Source: Clostridia bacterium (GTDB lineage: Bacteria > Bacillota > Clostridia > Oscillospirales > Acutalibacteraceae). From it: 64,000 bases of DNA. Positions 49,246-60,100 of the stretch are shown piece by piece. The notes beneath the pieces were generated by a model. It made no database searches. It was given only the letters and a program-made list of their open reading frames with translations, and was not told the DNA's origin. Both the position numbers and the translations under genes were made by a program. The number at the start of each line of letters is the position of its first letter. The first letter of the stretch is position 1. The stretch lies in the NCBI GenBank assembly GCA_017471765.1, contig JAFURT010000034.1:1-64000 (forward strand), in the 5' to 3' direction.

Positions 49246-51048
49246 TCAGCCAGCGATTACGCTGTTCAGAGAAGCGGACACAACCTCGCCGTAAACGGTG
49301 ATGGTATCCGTGCCGTTGGAATAGGTGAAGTAGGGGCAGGCCCAAATAGCGGTGGCCGCATTAGCCGTGGGGATGTTCATGACACGAACGACGAACTGAA
49401 CAGCACCGTCCTCGTGACTCAGCACACGAATACCCTGTACCTTCTTTACCTTGTCGGAGCCCTGCATGGTGTAGCCGGCAATGCCACCATCGGTGACATT
49501 GGTCAGATAGGCACCGAAATCCACCAGGGTATAGGCTTCACCGTTTACCATAACGGTGGCGTCGGTGGTGGACAGATCGTCTGCACGGGAGAAGTGATCA
49601 TCACCAACGGTGACATTGGAAGCATTGACCTCCCAGCCGAAGCGCAGGGCGTTCTCGCCCTCCTTGACGGAGGCACCCATGTAGGAGATAGCCGTGTCGG
49701 AAGCGGCCATGTCCTCGGTGGAAACGGTGTAATAGGTAGCCGTTTTCTCCATGGCATAAGGGGAGGTAGAGCCGGTGGTGACCCAAAGAGAGGACAGCGG
49801 GCAACTGGTTTGGGTGGGGTGATAGATATCACCGTACCAGAACACCAGGGCAGCGTAATTTTTAATCTCGTTGCCGGTCATACCCAAGGAGAAGGTGACC
49901 TGGCTACTCTTGCTCTCCTTGTTGGTGCTACGGTTGATCTGCAGGGCGGTGCCGTAAGGAGACACGCCTTCTACCAGAGCACCGTTACCGTTGTAGGAAA
50001 CGGTAGTCAGAGCCTTATTCGTCTCCGGGTCAAAGCCGTTGGCCACGGTATAGTCGGACTCGGTGAGGGTGCCGGCCTTCACCTTAGCGGCGAAGCGGTT
50101 GATATCCCAAACAAAGCCCACCTGGTCGATCACCACGGAGGCGTTATAGTTGGTGGCTAGTCCCAACTGCAGGGAGAAGGTGGTGGCGGAGGCAAAATCC
50201 TTCAAGGAAGGATTGGTGTCGGTGCCCCACCAACGAGCCATCTGGTCCAGCGGGATGATGACCCAGCCGTTGTAGTCCTCGTTCAGGACAATACCGCCAC
50301 GAGAAGCTGCGCTGTTGCTGACAGCCGTCAGGTCGGCAGAGGGAACGAAATCGGGGGTAACGGCATCTTTGTCCACGGCCACCTTATAGCAGGTAGAGCC
50401 GTTGTTTACACGCCACATGCCGGTGTTTTCGTTAGAAAGGCCGAAACCGAAGGTCATGTTGTGGGTGGTGCCGGTGGTAAAATCGTAGGAATACCAGAAA
50501 GCAACCGCCTTGGCGTCGGGATACTGCGTCCAATCAACGGGGGCGAAGCCAACGCTCAGCTTGGAAGGACCGCCGCTGGTGCCACGTGCCCACTGGACGG
50601 CCTTGCCGTAGGGGGATACACCACCGACCACCGAACAAAGATCACTGTCGTTGATGGTGTAGTCAATGTCGTCGAAATCACACAGCACGCGATAATCCTG
50701 GCCGTCCACAGGGAGGGTCGTCTCCACGGTGGAAGCGAAGGCGTCGATGTCATCGACCACGGCAATCTGGTCGATATACACATTGTAGCCGTAGTTGTTA
50801 CCATTCATGATGCTCAGACTGTTCCAGGCAGTCAACTCATCAAAGGAGGTGGCATCGTAATGATCCCACTGCTCGACAATATTCTCGATGGGGATGATGA
50901 CCCAGCCGGAGAAGCCGCCGGTAAAGGGCATAGCCTGGTTGCCGGCTGTAATGGTGGTGGCTGCCGCACTGACAGGCATCATGCCGATGGCACAAGCGCT
51001 GACCAGCAGAGCCAGGGACAGAACGATAGCTAACAGTTTTTTGCTCAT
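49246..51048 (-). CDS. Secreted protein of repeated jelly-roll-like modules, 600 residues
   Basis: Signal peptide MSKKLLAIVLSLALLVSACA ending near VSAAA (about 30). The mature part starts inside a module (GGFSGWVIIPIENI, then VYIDQIAVVDDIDAF), continues with a full copy (DYNGWVIIPLDQMARWW, VVIDQVGFVWDINRF) and a third start, and ends with a different beta domain (residues 460-600, TVMVNGEAYTLVDFGAYLTN). The same module occurs twice in the protein at 41179. The pattern of paired beta strands and surface Trp/Tyr suggests carbohydrate binding, inferred. It shares a promoter with the 36-residue peptide. Confidence 0.8.
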   Translation of the reverse strand: MSKKLLAIVLSLALLVSACAIGMMPVSAAATTITAGNQAMPFTGGFSGWVIIPIENIVEQWDHYDATSFDELTAWNSLSIMNGNNYGYNVYIDQIAVVDDIDAFASTVETTLPVDGQDYRVLCDFDDIDYTINDSDLCSVVGGVSPYGKAVQWARGTSGGPSKLSVGFAPVDWTQYPDAKAVAFWYSYDFTTGTTHNMTFGFGLSNENTGMWRVNNGSTCYKVAVDKDAVTPDFVPSADLTAVSNSAASRGGIVLNEDYNGWVIIPLDQMARWWGTDTNPSLKDFASATTFSLQLGLATNYNASVVIDQVGFVWDINRFAAKVKAGTLTESDYTVANGFDPETNKALTTVSYNGNGALVEGVSPYGTALQINRSTNKESKSSQVTFSLGMTGNEIKNYAALVFWYGDIYHPTQTSCPLSSLWVTTGSTSPYAMEKTATYYTVSTEDMAASDTAISYMGASVKEGENALRFGWEVNASNVTVGDDHFSRADDLSTTDATVMVNGEAYTLVDFGAYLTNVTDGGIAGYTMQGSDKVKKVQGIRVLSHEDGAVQFVVRVMNIPTANAATAIWACPYFTYSNGTDTITVYGEVVSASLNSVIAG

Positions 51049-51082
51049 GGTGAATAGTCCTCCTTAGCCATGTTTTGATCGC

Positions 51083-51104
51083 GTAAGCACACTTACACGC
51101 TTAC
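51083..51104 (-). promoter_or_regulatory. Candidate operator in the leader of the secreted-protein operon
   Basis: GTAAGC and GCTTAC arms (51083-51088 and 51099-51104) with a centre that also reads ACTTAC, giving three GTAAG-type units about 8 bp apart just downstream of the -10 box. Confidence 0.45.
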
Positions 51105-51114
51105 ATACATGTTA

Positions 51115-51143
51115 AGTATAATATAATAAAACAGGTTTGTCAA
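51115..51143 (-). promoter_or_regulatory. Promoter of the secreted-protein/peptide operon
   Basis: TTGACA (51143-51138), 17 bp and TATACT (51120-51115) on the minus strand. Confidence 0.85.
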
Positions 51144-51189
51144 CCTTTTCCATAAAAAACTGCACAAGCAAAAAGGGAAAGTGGGGTGT

Positions 51190-52176
51190 TTACCCCGAAC
51201 TGCCGGCGGACACCAATTCGCCTCGTCGGAAGGCATCGGCAAACCACACCTGTTCCAGAGAAAAAGCCTTGCCGTTCAGGTAGTCCAGTTCCCCGGCCGG
51301 TGTGGCAAAATCAAACTGCAACCGGTAGGAGCAAAGGGCTTGTTTGTTAAAGCCGGTACCCTTGTTTTGCTGATTGGTGCCGTATTTTCCGTCCCCCAGC
51401 AGAGGATGGCCGATGCTGGCCATGTGTGCCCGGATCTGGTGGGTGCGACCGGTGAGTAGGTGGATTTCCAGCAGAGAGAGGCCGTCCCGGTGCTCCAGCA
51501 CCCGATAACGGGTGCGGATGGTGCGTGCCCCCGGCTTCGGCTGGGTGGATACATACACCCGGTTCTGAGCCTCGTTCTTTTCCAGATACCCTTCCAGTGT
51601 ATCCTCCTGCCGGGGCATCTGCCCGTGGACAAGGCAGAGGTAGTATTTCTGTATCTCTCGGTTTTTCAGCTTGTCGTTGAGGATCCGCAGGGCCACGGCG
51701 GTTTTGGCGGCAATGACGATGCCGGCGGTGTTGCGGTCGATGCGGTTGACCAGTGCCGGGGCAAAGCTGTTCTCTGCCGCCGGGTCATATTCTCCTTTTT
51801 CGTACAGGTAGCGCTGTACCCGGAAGATGAGGGTGTCGGTAAACTCCCGGTCATCCGGGTGCACCAGCAGACCCACCGGCTTGTTCAGCAGCAGCACGTG
51901 TTCGTCTTCGTACACGATGGCCAGTTGTCGGGAGGCGTGCATAAATTCATAGGTGGGCGGCGCCGTTTCCAGCACATCCTCCGGCAGGAACAGGGACAGC
52001 ACGTCCCCCTCCTTCAGTCGGTCGGCGATGTCGCACCGTTTACCGTTAAGGCGGATATCCTTTTTGCGGATAGCCTTGTACAGCAGGGATTGGGGGAGCC
52101 GCCGATAGGTTTTGGTCAGGAATTTGTCCAGCCGTTGGCCAGCATCGTTGGCGGTGACAGTGACAGTGATTTTCAT
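51190..52176 (-). CDS. RluA-family pseudouridine synthase (RluC/RluD type)
   Basis: 328 residues. N-terminal S4 RNA-binding domain (DAGQRLDKFLTKTYRRLPQS, IRLNGKRCDIADRLKEGDVL), then the catalytic domain with VNRIDRNTAGIVIAAKTAVA, where the Asp of the RID motif is catalytic, VLLLNKPVGLLVHPDD and LLTGRTHQIRAHMASIGHPL. It converts uridines of 23S rRNA to pseudouridine; the exact site is not decidable. It is transcribed divergently from radC. Confidence 0.93.
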   Translation of the reverse strand: MKITVTVTANDAGQRLDKFLTKTYRRLPQSLLYKAIRKKDIRLNGKRCDIADRLKEGDVLSLFLPEDVLETAPPTYEFMHASRQLAIVYEDEHVLLLNKPVGLLVHPDDREFTDTLIFRVQRYLYEKGEYDPAAENSFAPALVNRIDRNTAGIVIAAKTAVALRILNDKLKNREIQKYYLCLVHGQMPRQEDTLEGYLEKNEAQNRVYVSTQPKPGARTIRTRYRVLEHRDGLSLLEIHLLTGRTHQIRAHMASIGHPLLGDGKYGTNQQNKGTGFNKQALCSYRLQFDFATPAGELDYLNGKAFSLEQVWFADAFRRGELVSAGSSG

Positions 52177-52256
52177 AGTAAGCCTCCCGGTGCAAGTCTT
52201 TACAAACAGCGTGTGATGTGGTAAAATGGGGTGAACAGGAGAAAGGGGCGTGCGTC

Positions 52257-53018
52257 ATGCCGGTTGAGAAGGATGAAACAGCTGTCAACCACAACGGTCA
52301 CCGACAGCGAATGAAGGAACGGTATCTGGCAAATGGGCTGGATGGCTTCAGTAACCATGAGGTGTTGGAGCTACTTTTGTTCTACGCTTTGCCGTATCGG
52401 GATACTAACGGCCTGGCGCATCGGTTGTCCGATGGCTTTGGCGGCTTGGCGCAGGTACTGGAGGCGGACTATGAGGACCTGGTCAAGCAACCGGGCATCA
52501 CGCCGCACATCGCTCTTCTCATCAGCCTAGTCCGGGATATTGGCCGCCGATACCAAGCAGAGCTGGCCGGCCGGGTCACCCAATTATCCAGTACACAGGA
52601 ACATATGCAGTATCTGAAGCCCTGGTTTTTGGGACAGCGGGAAGAATCTGTGGTACTGCTCTCCATGGACAACAAGCACAAGGTGCTCAACTGCACCCGG
52701 ATATTCCAGGGAAGCGTTAATTCGGCCCAGTTCAATCCCCGGTTGGCTGTACAACAGGCACTGCGGGATAATGCCACCGAGGTGGTGCTGGCCCACAACC
52801 ACCCCAACGGGTTTGCCTTCCCCTCGGCAAAGGATGTGGAAACCACCAGGTATTTCCAAGGTATTTTGCATGCGTTGGATATCACATTGGTAGACCACAT
52901 TGTCTTTGCGGAGAACGATTGCCTGTCTATGGCAGAGATGGTGGATTCCGGCTATCTGCCCAAGGGGACGGATACTTCCTCGGCCGAGGAGGTACCTCTG
53001 GTCGCTGACAGGCATTAA
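52257..53018 (+). CDS. radC: RadC-family JAMM protein
   Basis: 253 residues from the ATG at 52257 behind GAAAGGGG. N-terminal helix-hairpin-helix half (LANGLDGFSNHEVLELLLFY), then the JAB/MPN domain with its zinc motif HNHPNGFAFPSAKDVETT. The old assignment to DNA repair is not supported by biochemistry known to me; many RadC-like genes travel with mobile elements, but here the setting is chromosomal. Confidence 0.92.
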   Translation: MPVEKDETAVNHNGHRQRMKERYLANGLDGFSNHEVLELLLFYALPYRDTNGLAHRLSDGFGGLAQVLEADYEDLVKQPGITPHIALLISLVRDIGRRYQAELAGRVTQLSSTQEHMQYLKPWFLGQREESVVLLSMDNKHKVLNCTRIFQGSVNSAQFNPRLAVQQALRDNATEVVLAHNHPNGFAFPSAKDVETTRYFQGILHALDITLVDHIVFAENDCLSMAEMVDSGYLPKGTDTSSAEEVPLVADRH

Positions 53019-53077
53019 CGCAGACATTGTACCACAACAGGGATGATTTTGCAACTGGTAGAAAAGGAGAAAGACGG

Positions 53078-53611
53078 ATGCATCCTATACGGCATTTCAT
53101 CACCATTACCCGGCATCGGCATCGGGTTATTGCCCACTGCTTCCGGGTAGGGATCGGCTGGCAGGGGCTGTTCCACGACCTGTCCAAGTACAGCCCGGCA
53201 GAGTTTTGGGTGGGTGCCCGGTTTTATCAGGGGACACGTAGCCCTAACGAGGAGGAGCGTCTCCGGCAGGGATATTCCACTGCCTGGTTGCACCACAAGG
53301 GGCGCAACCGGCACCACTTTGAGTACTGGACGGACTACAATCCGGCGACCAAGCAGGTAGGGCCGGTAAAAATGCCCCTGCGCTATGTGGCGGAGATGTT
53401 CTGCGACCGGGTGGCGGCCAGCAAGGTTTACCAAGGGGCGGCGTATACCGACGAAAGCGCCTTGACCTATTTTCTGCGCGGAAAAGCCAGACGTAGTATC
53501 CACCCGGAAACCTCCGCCTTGCTGGAGGGGTGGCTGACGCTGTTGGCGGAGCAGGGGGAGGATGCGGCCTTTGCCCATATCCGTAAACAGCTGAAAACAG
53601 GAGACTATTAA
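53078..53611 (+). CDS. DUF5662 family protein
   Basis: 177 residues from the ATG at 53078, behind AAAAGGAG. The family is rich in His: MHPIRHFITITRHRHRVIAH, LFHDLSKYSPAEF and WLHHKGRNRHHFEYW. The FHDLSKY and HH patterns resemble an HD-type metal site, so it may be a phosphohydrolase-like protein; no activity is known to me. It follows radC by 59 bp and ends at a weak hairpin with a T-run (53615-53638). Confidence 0.8.
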   Translation: MHPIRHFITITRHRHRVIAHCFRVGIGWQGLFHDLSKYSPAEFWVGARFYQGTRSPNEEERLRQGYSTAWLHHKGRNRHHFEYWTDYNPATKQVGPVKMPLRYVAEMFCDRVAASKVYQGAAYTDESALTYFLRGKARRSIHPETSALLEGWLTLLAEQGEDAAFAHIRKQLKTGDY

Positions 53612-53706
53612 AAAGCCGCCGCTTCGGGGGCTTTTTTGCATTGTCCTTTATTTGTCCCAGTGAGTGTGATATACTGGAGAAAATGCAGGGAAAAGGAGGC
53701 GTGGCC

Positions 53707-56700
53707 ATGCTACGCTTGTTGATAGGTCGTTCCGGCAGTGGCAAGACAGCCTGGCTGTTGGAGCATATTGAGACACTGCTTCGTAATGGGCAGGAGCGGG
53801 TGTTCTGGCTGGTGCCGGAGCAACACTCCTTCGAAACAGAACGGCTGTTGCTGACTCGCTTTGGCGCACAGCTGGCGGCTCGGGTGCAACTGCTCAGCTT
53901 TACCCGGCTGGCGGAGCGTGTGTTCCGTGAGGTAGGCGGTCTGGCGGGGGAGCGCCTGGACGAGGGCGTCCGGGCTCTGCTGATGAGCCGGGCGCTGGAG
54001 CAGGCGGCGGCTGTGGGACAGGATTTGGAACAGCCCATACAGCGGTTGCGTCCTCGTTTGGCGGCAGACCCGGCCTATGTGGAGCAGTTGCTGACCTTGT
54101 GGGAGGAAATTAAGCAGTGTGCTGTGCCTACAGAGGAACTCGACCGGGTTGCGGAGGCGCTGGCCGGGGAGGAAGGCAGTCCCCTGGCAGACAAGCTGGC
54201 GGAGCTATACCGGGTATTCACTGTGTACGAGGGGCTGGCCTCTGCCAGCGGACTGGACGAGCTGGATGTGCTCACCCGGTTGGTACAACGCCTGCCGGAT
54301 AGCCAACTGCTTAACGGTGCGGTGGTGCTGGTGGACGGCTTCAAGGGATTTACAGTGCAGGAGCTGGCGGTGCTGGGGCGGATGATTCCCCAGGTAGCCG
54401 GGCTGACGGTGGCGCTGTGTGCCGATACACCGGGCGCTCGTTTTCCCGGGGTTGACCGGGCTACCTGTCGCCGGGAATACACGCTGTTTTCCCCTGTGAC
54501 CGACACGGTGGAGCAGCTGTGGCGGCTGGCGGATAGCCACGGCAAGAGGTGGGAACTGACCTTGCTGGAGGAAAACCGGCGAGCCGCCACAGAGGGCTTG
54601 CGGGCGTTGGAGGCCGGCTTGTATCTGCCGGCTCCGGCGGTGTGTGAGCAACCGGCACCGGAGGTGGTGTTGGTGCCCTGTGACGATGTGTATGAGGAAT
54701 GTGCCGCCGTGGTGCGCCGCATCCGCTATTTACTGCGGCAGGAAGGGTACCGTTGCCGGGAAATTACGGTGGTGGTGCGTGACCTGACTGCTTACCGGGG
54801 GCTGTTGGATGCGGCACTGGAGCAGGAGGGCATTCCTTGTTATATGGACAGCCGTACAGATCTGCTGTGCGAGCCTTTGGCCGTCTATCTTCGGGCGGCT
54901 TTGCGGCTGGCGGTGGGCGGTTGGCGCACCGAGCAGATACTGCGGCTGTTGAAAACCGACTTGACACCGCTGACGCCGGTGGAGACGGCAGAGCTGGAAA
55001 ACTACGTGTATATGTGGCGGATTGAAGGCTCCGCCTGGGATAAGGAATGGACGGAAAACCCGGCAGGTCTGGGTGCGCCGTTGACGGCGGCCGGCCGGGA
55101 GCAACTGGCTACCCTTAACAGCCGCCGGGCCGCCGTGATGAAGCCCCTCAAAGAGCTGCGACAGGCTCTGCGTGGGGAGGTGACCGGCCGGCAGTTTGCG
55201 CTGGCGGTGTATACCTACCTGACAAGTGATAAGGAACTGCCGGAGCGTATCGCCCGGCAGACAGCCTGCCTCGAGGAACTGGCTCAGCCGGTGCTGGCGG
55301 CCCATGCCGCCCGGCTGTGGGACGAGATCATCGGGGTGCTGGATCGGTTTGTGCTGGCGCTGGGAGACCAGCGCATGCCAGCCACCCGGCTGGAAGAGCT
55401 GTTCACCATGCTTTGCCAGATGGTGGATATCGGCCACATTCCTCAGGGGCTGGATGCGGTGACGGTGGGCTCTGCCGATCGCATTCGGTATAATCAGCCC
55501 CGGGCGGTGTTTATCCTGGGTGCCAACGAAGGGGTATTCCCCGCCTATCCTACCGGCAGTGGCCTTTTGTCGGAGGAGGAACGGCAGACCATGCAGCGGC
55601 AGGGGCTGACCTTGTCGGCAGACCTGCTACGGCAGTGCGTGGAGGAACGCTATTATGTCTATACAGCGGTATCTGCACCCAGCGAACGGCTGACGGTAAT
55701 GTACCACACGGCTGGGGATAGCACCCCCTCGCCGCTGGTGGCGGCGGTGCGGCAGATTCTGCCCCACTGCGGGCTGGAGCCGGCGATGCGGGAGGATGGT
55801 ACCGACCTGGAATCCTACCAGGAGTGCTTCCAGCGGTTGGCGGAGGGCTATGCCGCCCCCTCGGCCATCACAGCCTCTTTACAACAGGTGGTGGCGGATG
55901 AGCCGGCTTACGGACGCCGTTTGGAGGCGATAGAACGGGCGGCGGCAGATACGCCGTTCCGGCTGGAACAGCGTCCGGTTGCCCGGCAATTGTTTGGCAC
56001 GGAGCTGTGCCTGTCAGCCAGCCAGACAGAGAGCTATTATAACTGCCCCTTCTCTTATTTCTGTCGTTACGGTCTGCGTGTACAGCCCCGGAAAACTGCC
56101 CAGATGGACGGGGCGGTTTTCGGCACGCTGGTGCACGCCGTGATGGAGACACTCCTGCCGGTGTATACCGCCGCTGATGGCCTGGTGGACAGGCTCAAGG
56201 CAGCGGATGAAGCCGGACAGCCTGTCACCCCCACCGCTGACCGGGAACTGATGAGCACCCTGCGAGAGGATGTTCACCGGGTGGTTATGGCCTATCTGCA
56301 GAAGGAAATGGGAGGCACCGAGGAGAAAAACGGCCGCTTCCTGTACCAGGTTTCTCTGGCAGAGCGCTCGGCCTGCAATATGCTGTGGCACATCTTGATG
56401 GAACTGCGGCAGAGCGCCTTTACACCGGTGGATTTTGAGCTGGCTATTGCCCCGGAGGGAGAGCAGACAGCGGACAGTGTGCTGTCACTGCGGCTTCCCT
56501 TCACGGAGGGCACGGTGCAGGTGCGGGGCAAGGTAGACCGGGTGGATTTGTTCGTCCGGTTTGACGGCACCGCCTTTGTCCGGGTGGTGGACTACAAGAC
56601 CGGCACCAAGAATTTCGATCTGAGTGAGCTGACTGCCGGTCTGGGGATGCAGATGCTCATTTATCTGTTCATCCTGTGCGCCAACAGCGGCCGCTATGCG

Positions 56701-57165
56701 GCGGAGGATATGCGTCCGGCCGGTGTCCTGTACCATCCCCTGTCCGACCTGACGGTACAGCGGGGGGAGGATACCGCCCGCCGCCTGCGGAGCATGCGGA
56801 TGAACGGCCTGGTGCTGGATGACCCCAGTGTGGTGCTGGCTATGGAAAAGGATGGGGGCGAGAATTTCGTCCCGGCCAAAATAGACAAGGACGGGGCGGT
56901 CAAGGGCAGTGCGGTCACTCTACAGCAGTTCACCCTGCTTCGTGGGGTGGTGGAGCAACTGCTCACCGGCATGGCTGACCGGCTGATGGCGGGGGATATT
57001 GAGGCTTCCCCCTTACAGCGTGGAGACGTGACCGCCTGCACCTATTGCGACTACAAGGCTGTGTGCGGCCGGGATGAGGACAGCCCTGCCAGAGAACTGG
57101 CCAAACGGAGTATGAAAGCTGTTTTAGAGGAGCTGGAGGCAGAGGAGGCGGTGCAGAATGAGTAA
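53707..57165 (+). CDS. addB: ATP-dependent helicase/nuclease subunit B
   Basis: 1152 residues from the ATG at 53707 (AAAAGGAGG 7 bp upstream; an extended -10, TGATATACT, at 53667-53675). Subunit of the AddAB complex that resects double-strand breaks, stopping at Chi. Walker A IGRSGSGKTAWLLEHI near 8, an inactivated-helicase-type fold, and the nuclease domain with VRVVDYKTGTKNF. Four cysteines for the [4Fe-4S] cluster lie in YNCPFSYFCRYGL and CTYCDYKAVCGRD. Its stop overlaps addA by 8 bp. Confidence 0.96.
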   Translation: MLRLLIGRSGSGKTAWLLEHIETLLRNGQERVFWLVPEQHSFETERLLLTRFGAQLAARVQLLSFTRLAERVFREVGGLAGERLDEGVRALLMSRALEQAAAVGQDLEQPIQRLRPRLAADPAYVEQLLTLWEEIKQCAVPTEELDRVAEALAGEEGSPLADKLAELYRVFTVYEGLASASGLDELDVLTRLVQRLPDSQLLNGAVVLVDGFKGFTVQELAVLGRMIPQVAGLTVALCADTPGARFPGVDRATCRREYTLFSPVTDTVEQLWRLADSHGKRWELTLLEENRRAATEGLRALEAGLYLPAPAVCEQPAPEVVLVPCDDVYEECAAVVRRIRYLLRQEGYRCREITVVVRDLTAYRGLLDAALEQEGIPCYMDSRTDLLCEPLAVYLRAALRLAVGGWRTEQILRLLKTDLTPLTPVETAELENYVYMWRIEGSAWDKEWTENPAGLGAPLTAAGREQLATLNSRRAAVMKPLKELRQALRGEVTGRQFALAVYTYLTSDKELPERIARQTACLEELAQPVLAAHAARLWDEIIGVLDRFVLALGDQRMPATRLEELFTMLCQMVDIGHIPQGLDAVTVGSADRIRYNQPRAVFILGANEGVFPAYPTGSGLLSEEERQTMQRQGLTLSADLLRQCVEERYYVYTAVSAPSERLTVMYHTAGDSTPSPLVAAVRQILPHCGLEPAMREDGTDLESYQECFQRLAEGYAAPSAITASLQQVVADEPAYGRRLEAIERAAADTPFRLEQRPVARQLFGTELCLSASQTESYYNCPFSYFCRYGLRVQPRKTAQMDGAVFGTLVHAVMETLLPVYTAADGLVDRLKAADEAGQPVTPTADRELMSTLREDVHRVVMAYLQKEMGGTEEKNGRFLYQVSLAERSACNMLWHILMELRQSAFTPVDFELAIAPEGEQTADSVLSLRLPFTEGTVQVRGKVDRVDLFVRFDGTAFVRVVDYKTGTKNFDLSELTAGLGMQMLIYLFILCANSGRYAAEDMRPAGVLYHPLSDLTVQRGEDTARRLRSMRMNGLVLDDPSVVLAMEKDGGENFVPAKIDKDGAVKGSAVTLQQFTLLRGVVEQLLTGMADRLMAGDIEASPLQRGDVTACTYCDYKAVCGRDEDSPARELAKRSMKAVLEELEAEEAVQNE

Positions 57166-60100
57166 GCGGAACTGGACAGACAAGCAGAAGCAGAGCATCA
57201 CCGCTACCGGCGGCACGGTGCTGGTATCTGCCGCCGCCGGCTCCGGAAAGACAGCTGTGCTGGTGGAACGCATTATTCGCCGCATCACCGACCCGGACAG
57301 TCCGGTGGATATCGACCGGCTGCTGATTGTCACCTTCACCCGGGCGGCGGCGGCAGAGATGCGGCAACGGCTGGGTGCGGCGCTGGCAGAGAAGATGGCG
57401 GCTGAGCCGGACAATGCCCTTTACCAGCGGCAACAGCTTTTACTGCCGCAGGCATATATTTCCACCGTGCATGGCTTCTGCACCCGGCTGTTACAGCAGT
57501 ATGCCGGGCAAGCGGGGCTCCCGGTAGGCTTTAAGGTGGCGGAGGATACCCAGGCACAGCTGTTGGCGGCAGAGGCACTGGATACCGTGCTGGAGGAAGC
57601 CTACCGACAAAAAGAGCCGGCTTTTCTGGCTCTGGCTAACCAGCTTAATTCGCACAAAAATGACAGCGGCTTGCGTGCGGCTGTCCTGCAAGCCTACCAG
57701 TTTATGCAGGCACAGCCTTTTCCGGAGAAGTGGCTGAAGGAGCAGATGGATGTGTATACCCGGGTACAGCCACTGGAAAAGACGCAGTGGATGCAATGGG
57801 TGCTGCGGGAACTCGCCATGCTGTTGGAGGCCGCCTGCCTGTTGTCGGCCCGGGCAGAGGCGTATGCTCATACCGATGGGCTGGAGCCGTACCTGGATGT
57901 GCTACCGGCAGAATGTAAGCGCTTACAAAAGGTGAAAGAGGCAGTTTTTACTGTCTCCTACGATGAGCTGTATCAGCTGGTAACCGGCTTTACTTTTGAC
58001 CGTCTGCCGGCGGTGCGCACCAAGGATGCCGTCGTGGCGGAGACGAAAGATCTGATTAAGGATCTGCGTACCCGGATAAAGGATAAGCTGGCAAAAGCGG
58101 CGGCGTTTTTTTGCGGTACCGAGGCGGAATGTCGGGCTGACTTAGCCGCTATGGCACCTCTGGTGGAGGCACTTGGCCGGCTGGTGAATCAGTATAGTCG
58201 GCAGTATACCGCCCTCAAGCTGGAGCAGAAATTGTTGGACTATAATGACCTGGAGCACGAAACCCTCCGCCTTCTGCTGGAGGAGGACGGTGCCCACCCC
58301 ACAGCGGTGGCCGCAGAGCTGTCCGGGCGGTTTGCGGAGATCATGGTGGACGAGTATCAGGATACCAATGCCGCCCAGGATGCCTTGTTCAGGGCGCTGT
58401 CCCGGCAGGAGCAGAACCTGTTTATGGTGGGGGATGTGAAGCAAAGCATCTACGGCTTCCGGCAGGCTATGCCGGAAATTTTCACCGGGAAGCGTGATGC
58501 CTTTTCCGCTTACGACCAGGCGAAGCCGGACTATCCGGCGGCGATTACACTGGAAAACAATTTCCGCAGTCGCCACGAGGTGACGGATACGGTGAATTTC
58601 CTGTTCCGTCAGCTGATGCAGCGTTCTCTGGGCGATGTGGCCTACGAGGGCAGCGAGGAGCTGGTGTACACGGCTCCCTATCCTCAGCCGGACACCGCCG
58701 ACCATCGCACAACATGGCTGCTGTTGCATACCGAGGAGACCGACCCGGAGACGGCGGAAATTCATCTGATTGCCCGTAAAATCCGGAACTTGTTGGCCAC
58801 GGAGCGGGTGCAGGAGGGGGAGACCTCCCGCCCTCTGCAGTGGCACGATGTGTGTATTCTTCTGCGTACCCGCAAGGCTATCACCCGGTTCTCCACTGCG
58901 CTTAACCGCCTGGGGATCCCTACCGCCGCTGAGGCAGGAGGGTCCTTGCTGGCCACCCCGGAGATCCGGCTGGCGTTGTCGCTGTTGCGGGTGGTGGATA
59001 ACCCCCTGCGCGAGGTGGAACTGACGGCGGTATTGCTGTCCCCCCTGTATGGCTTTACGCCGGACGAGCTGGCCAAGCTCCGGCTGTCCGGAGGGCGGCA
59101 TACCCCGTTGTATACTCTGCTGGAGGGGTACAGCCACCCCGACGAGGGGAAGGAGCCGGGTATGTGTGCCCGGTGCGGGGATGTGCTGGCCGACCTGCGG
59201 CGGTACCGGGCGCTGGCGGTGGCGCTCCCGGCTGACCGATTGTTGGAGCAGATTTATCGGGAGACCGGGCTTGAGGCGGTGTACGCCGCCCGTCCCGGCG
59301 GCCGTCAGCGGGTGGCTAATTTGCGTCAGCTTGACCGGACGGCCCGTAGCTTCGAGCAAGGGGGATTCCGGGGTCTGTCCGCCTTTGTCGGCTACATCGA
59401 CCGGCTGGAGGAGCAGGGCAAAGACCTGCCGGCCGGCAGTACCCAGCAGCAGGACGGTGTGCGTCTGATGACGGTGCACGGCTCCAAGGGACTGGAATTC
59501 CCGGTGGTGTTCCTTGCCCGGCTCAGTGGCCGCGGTAACAACGATGACGCCCGGCAGAAACTGCTGTTCCACACCGGCGCCGGCATCGGCCTGCGCCTGG
59601 TGGATGAGGAGGAGAACGAAAAGCATACGACGCTCCCCTTTGTGGGGGTGCAGAGTGCCCGGCGTCTGGATGAGGCGGCAGAGGAACTGCGTGTATGGTA
59701 CGTGGCTCTCACCCGGGCAAGAGAACGGCTCTTCATGGTGTATTCCGCCAAGGATATGCCGAAAAAGCTGGAAAAGCTGGCGCTGGAGGTGCCTGCCGGT
59801 ACGTGTCTGTTGCCGGATACGGTGCTCCGTGCTTCTTCTCCGGGGGATGTGTTGCTGACAGCGGCACTGCGGCACACGGATTTTATTCCCTACCGCCCGG
59901 CAGGGCTGGATAGTCTGCCGGCAGAGACCGGATGGCAGGTGGAGCTGTGCACCCCCACTGCAGAACAGGCAGATGCGGTTGCCGCAACGGCAAGCCCTAC
60001 GCCGGATGAGGCACTGACCGCCGCCCTGCGTGAGAGACTGGCCTACGTCTATCCTTACGAGCCGCTTTTGGGGGTGCCGGCCAAGTTGGCCGCCTCCCAG

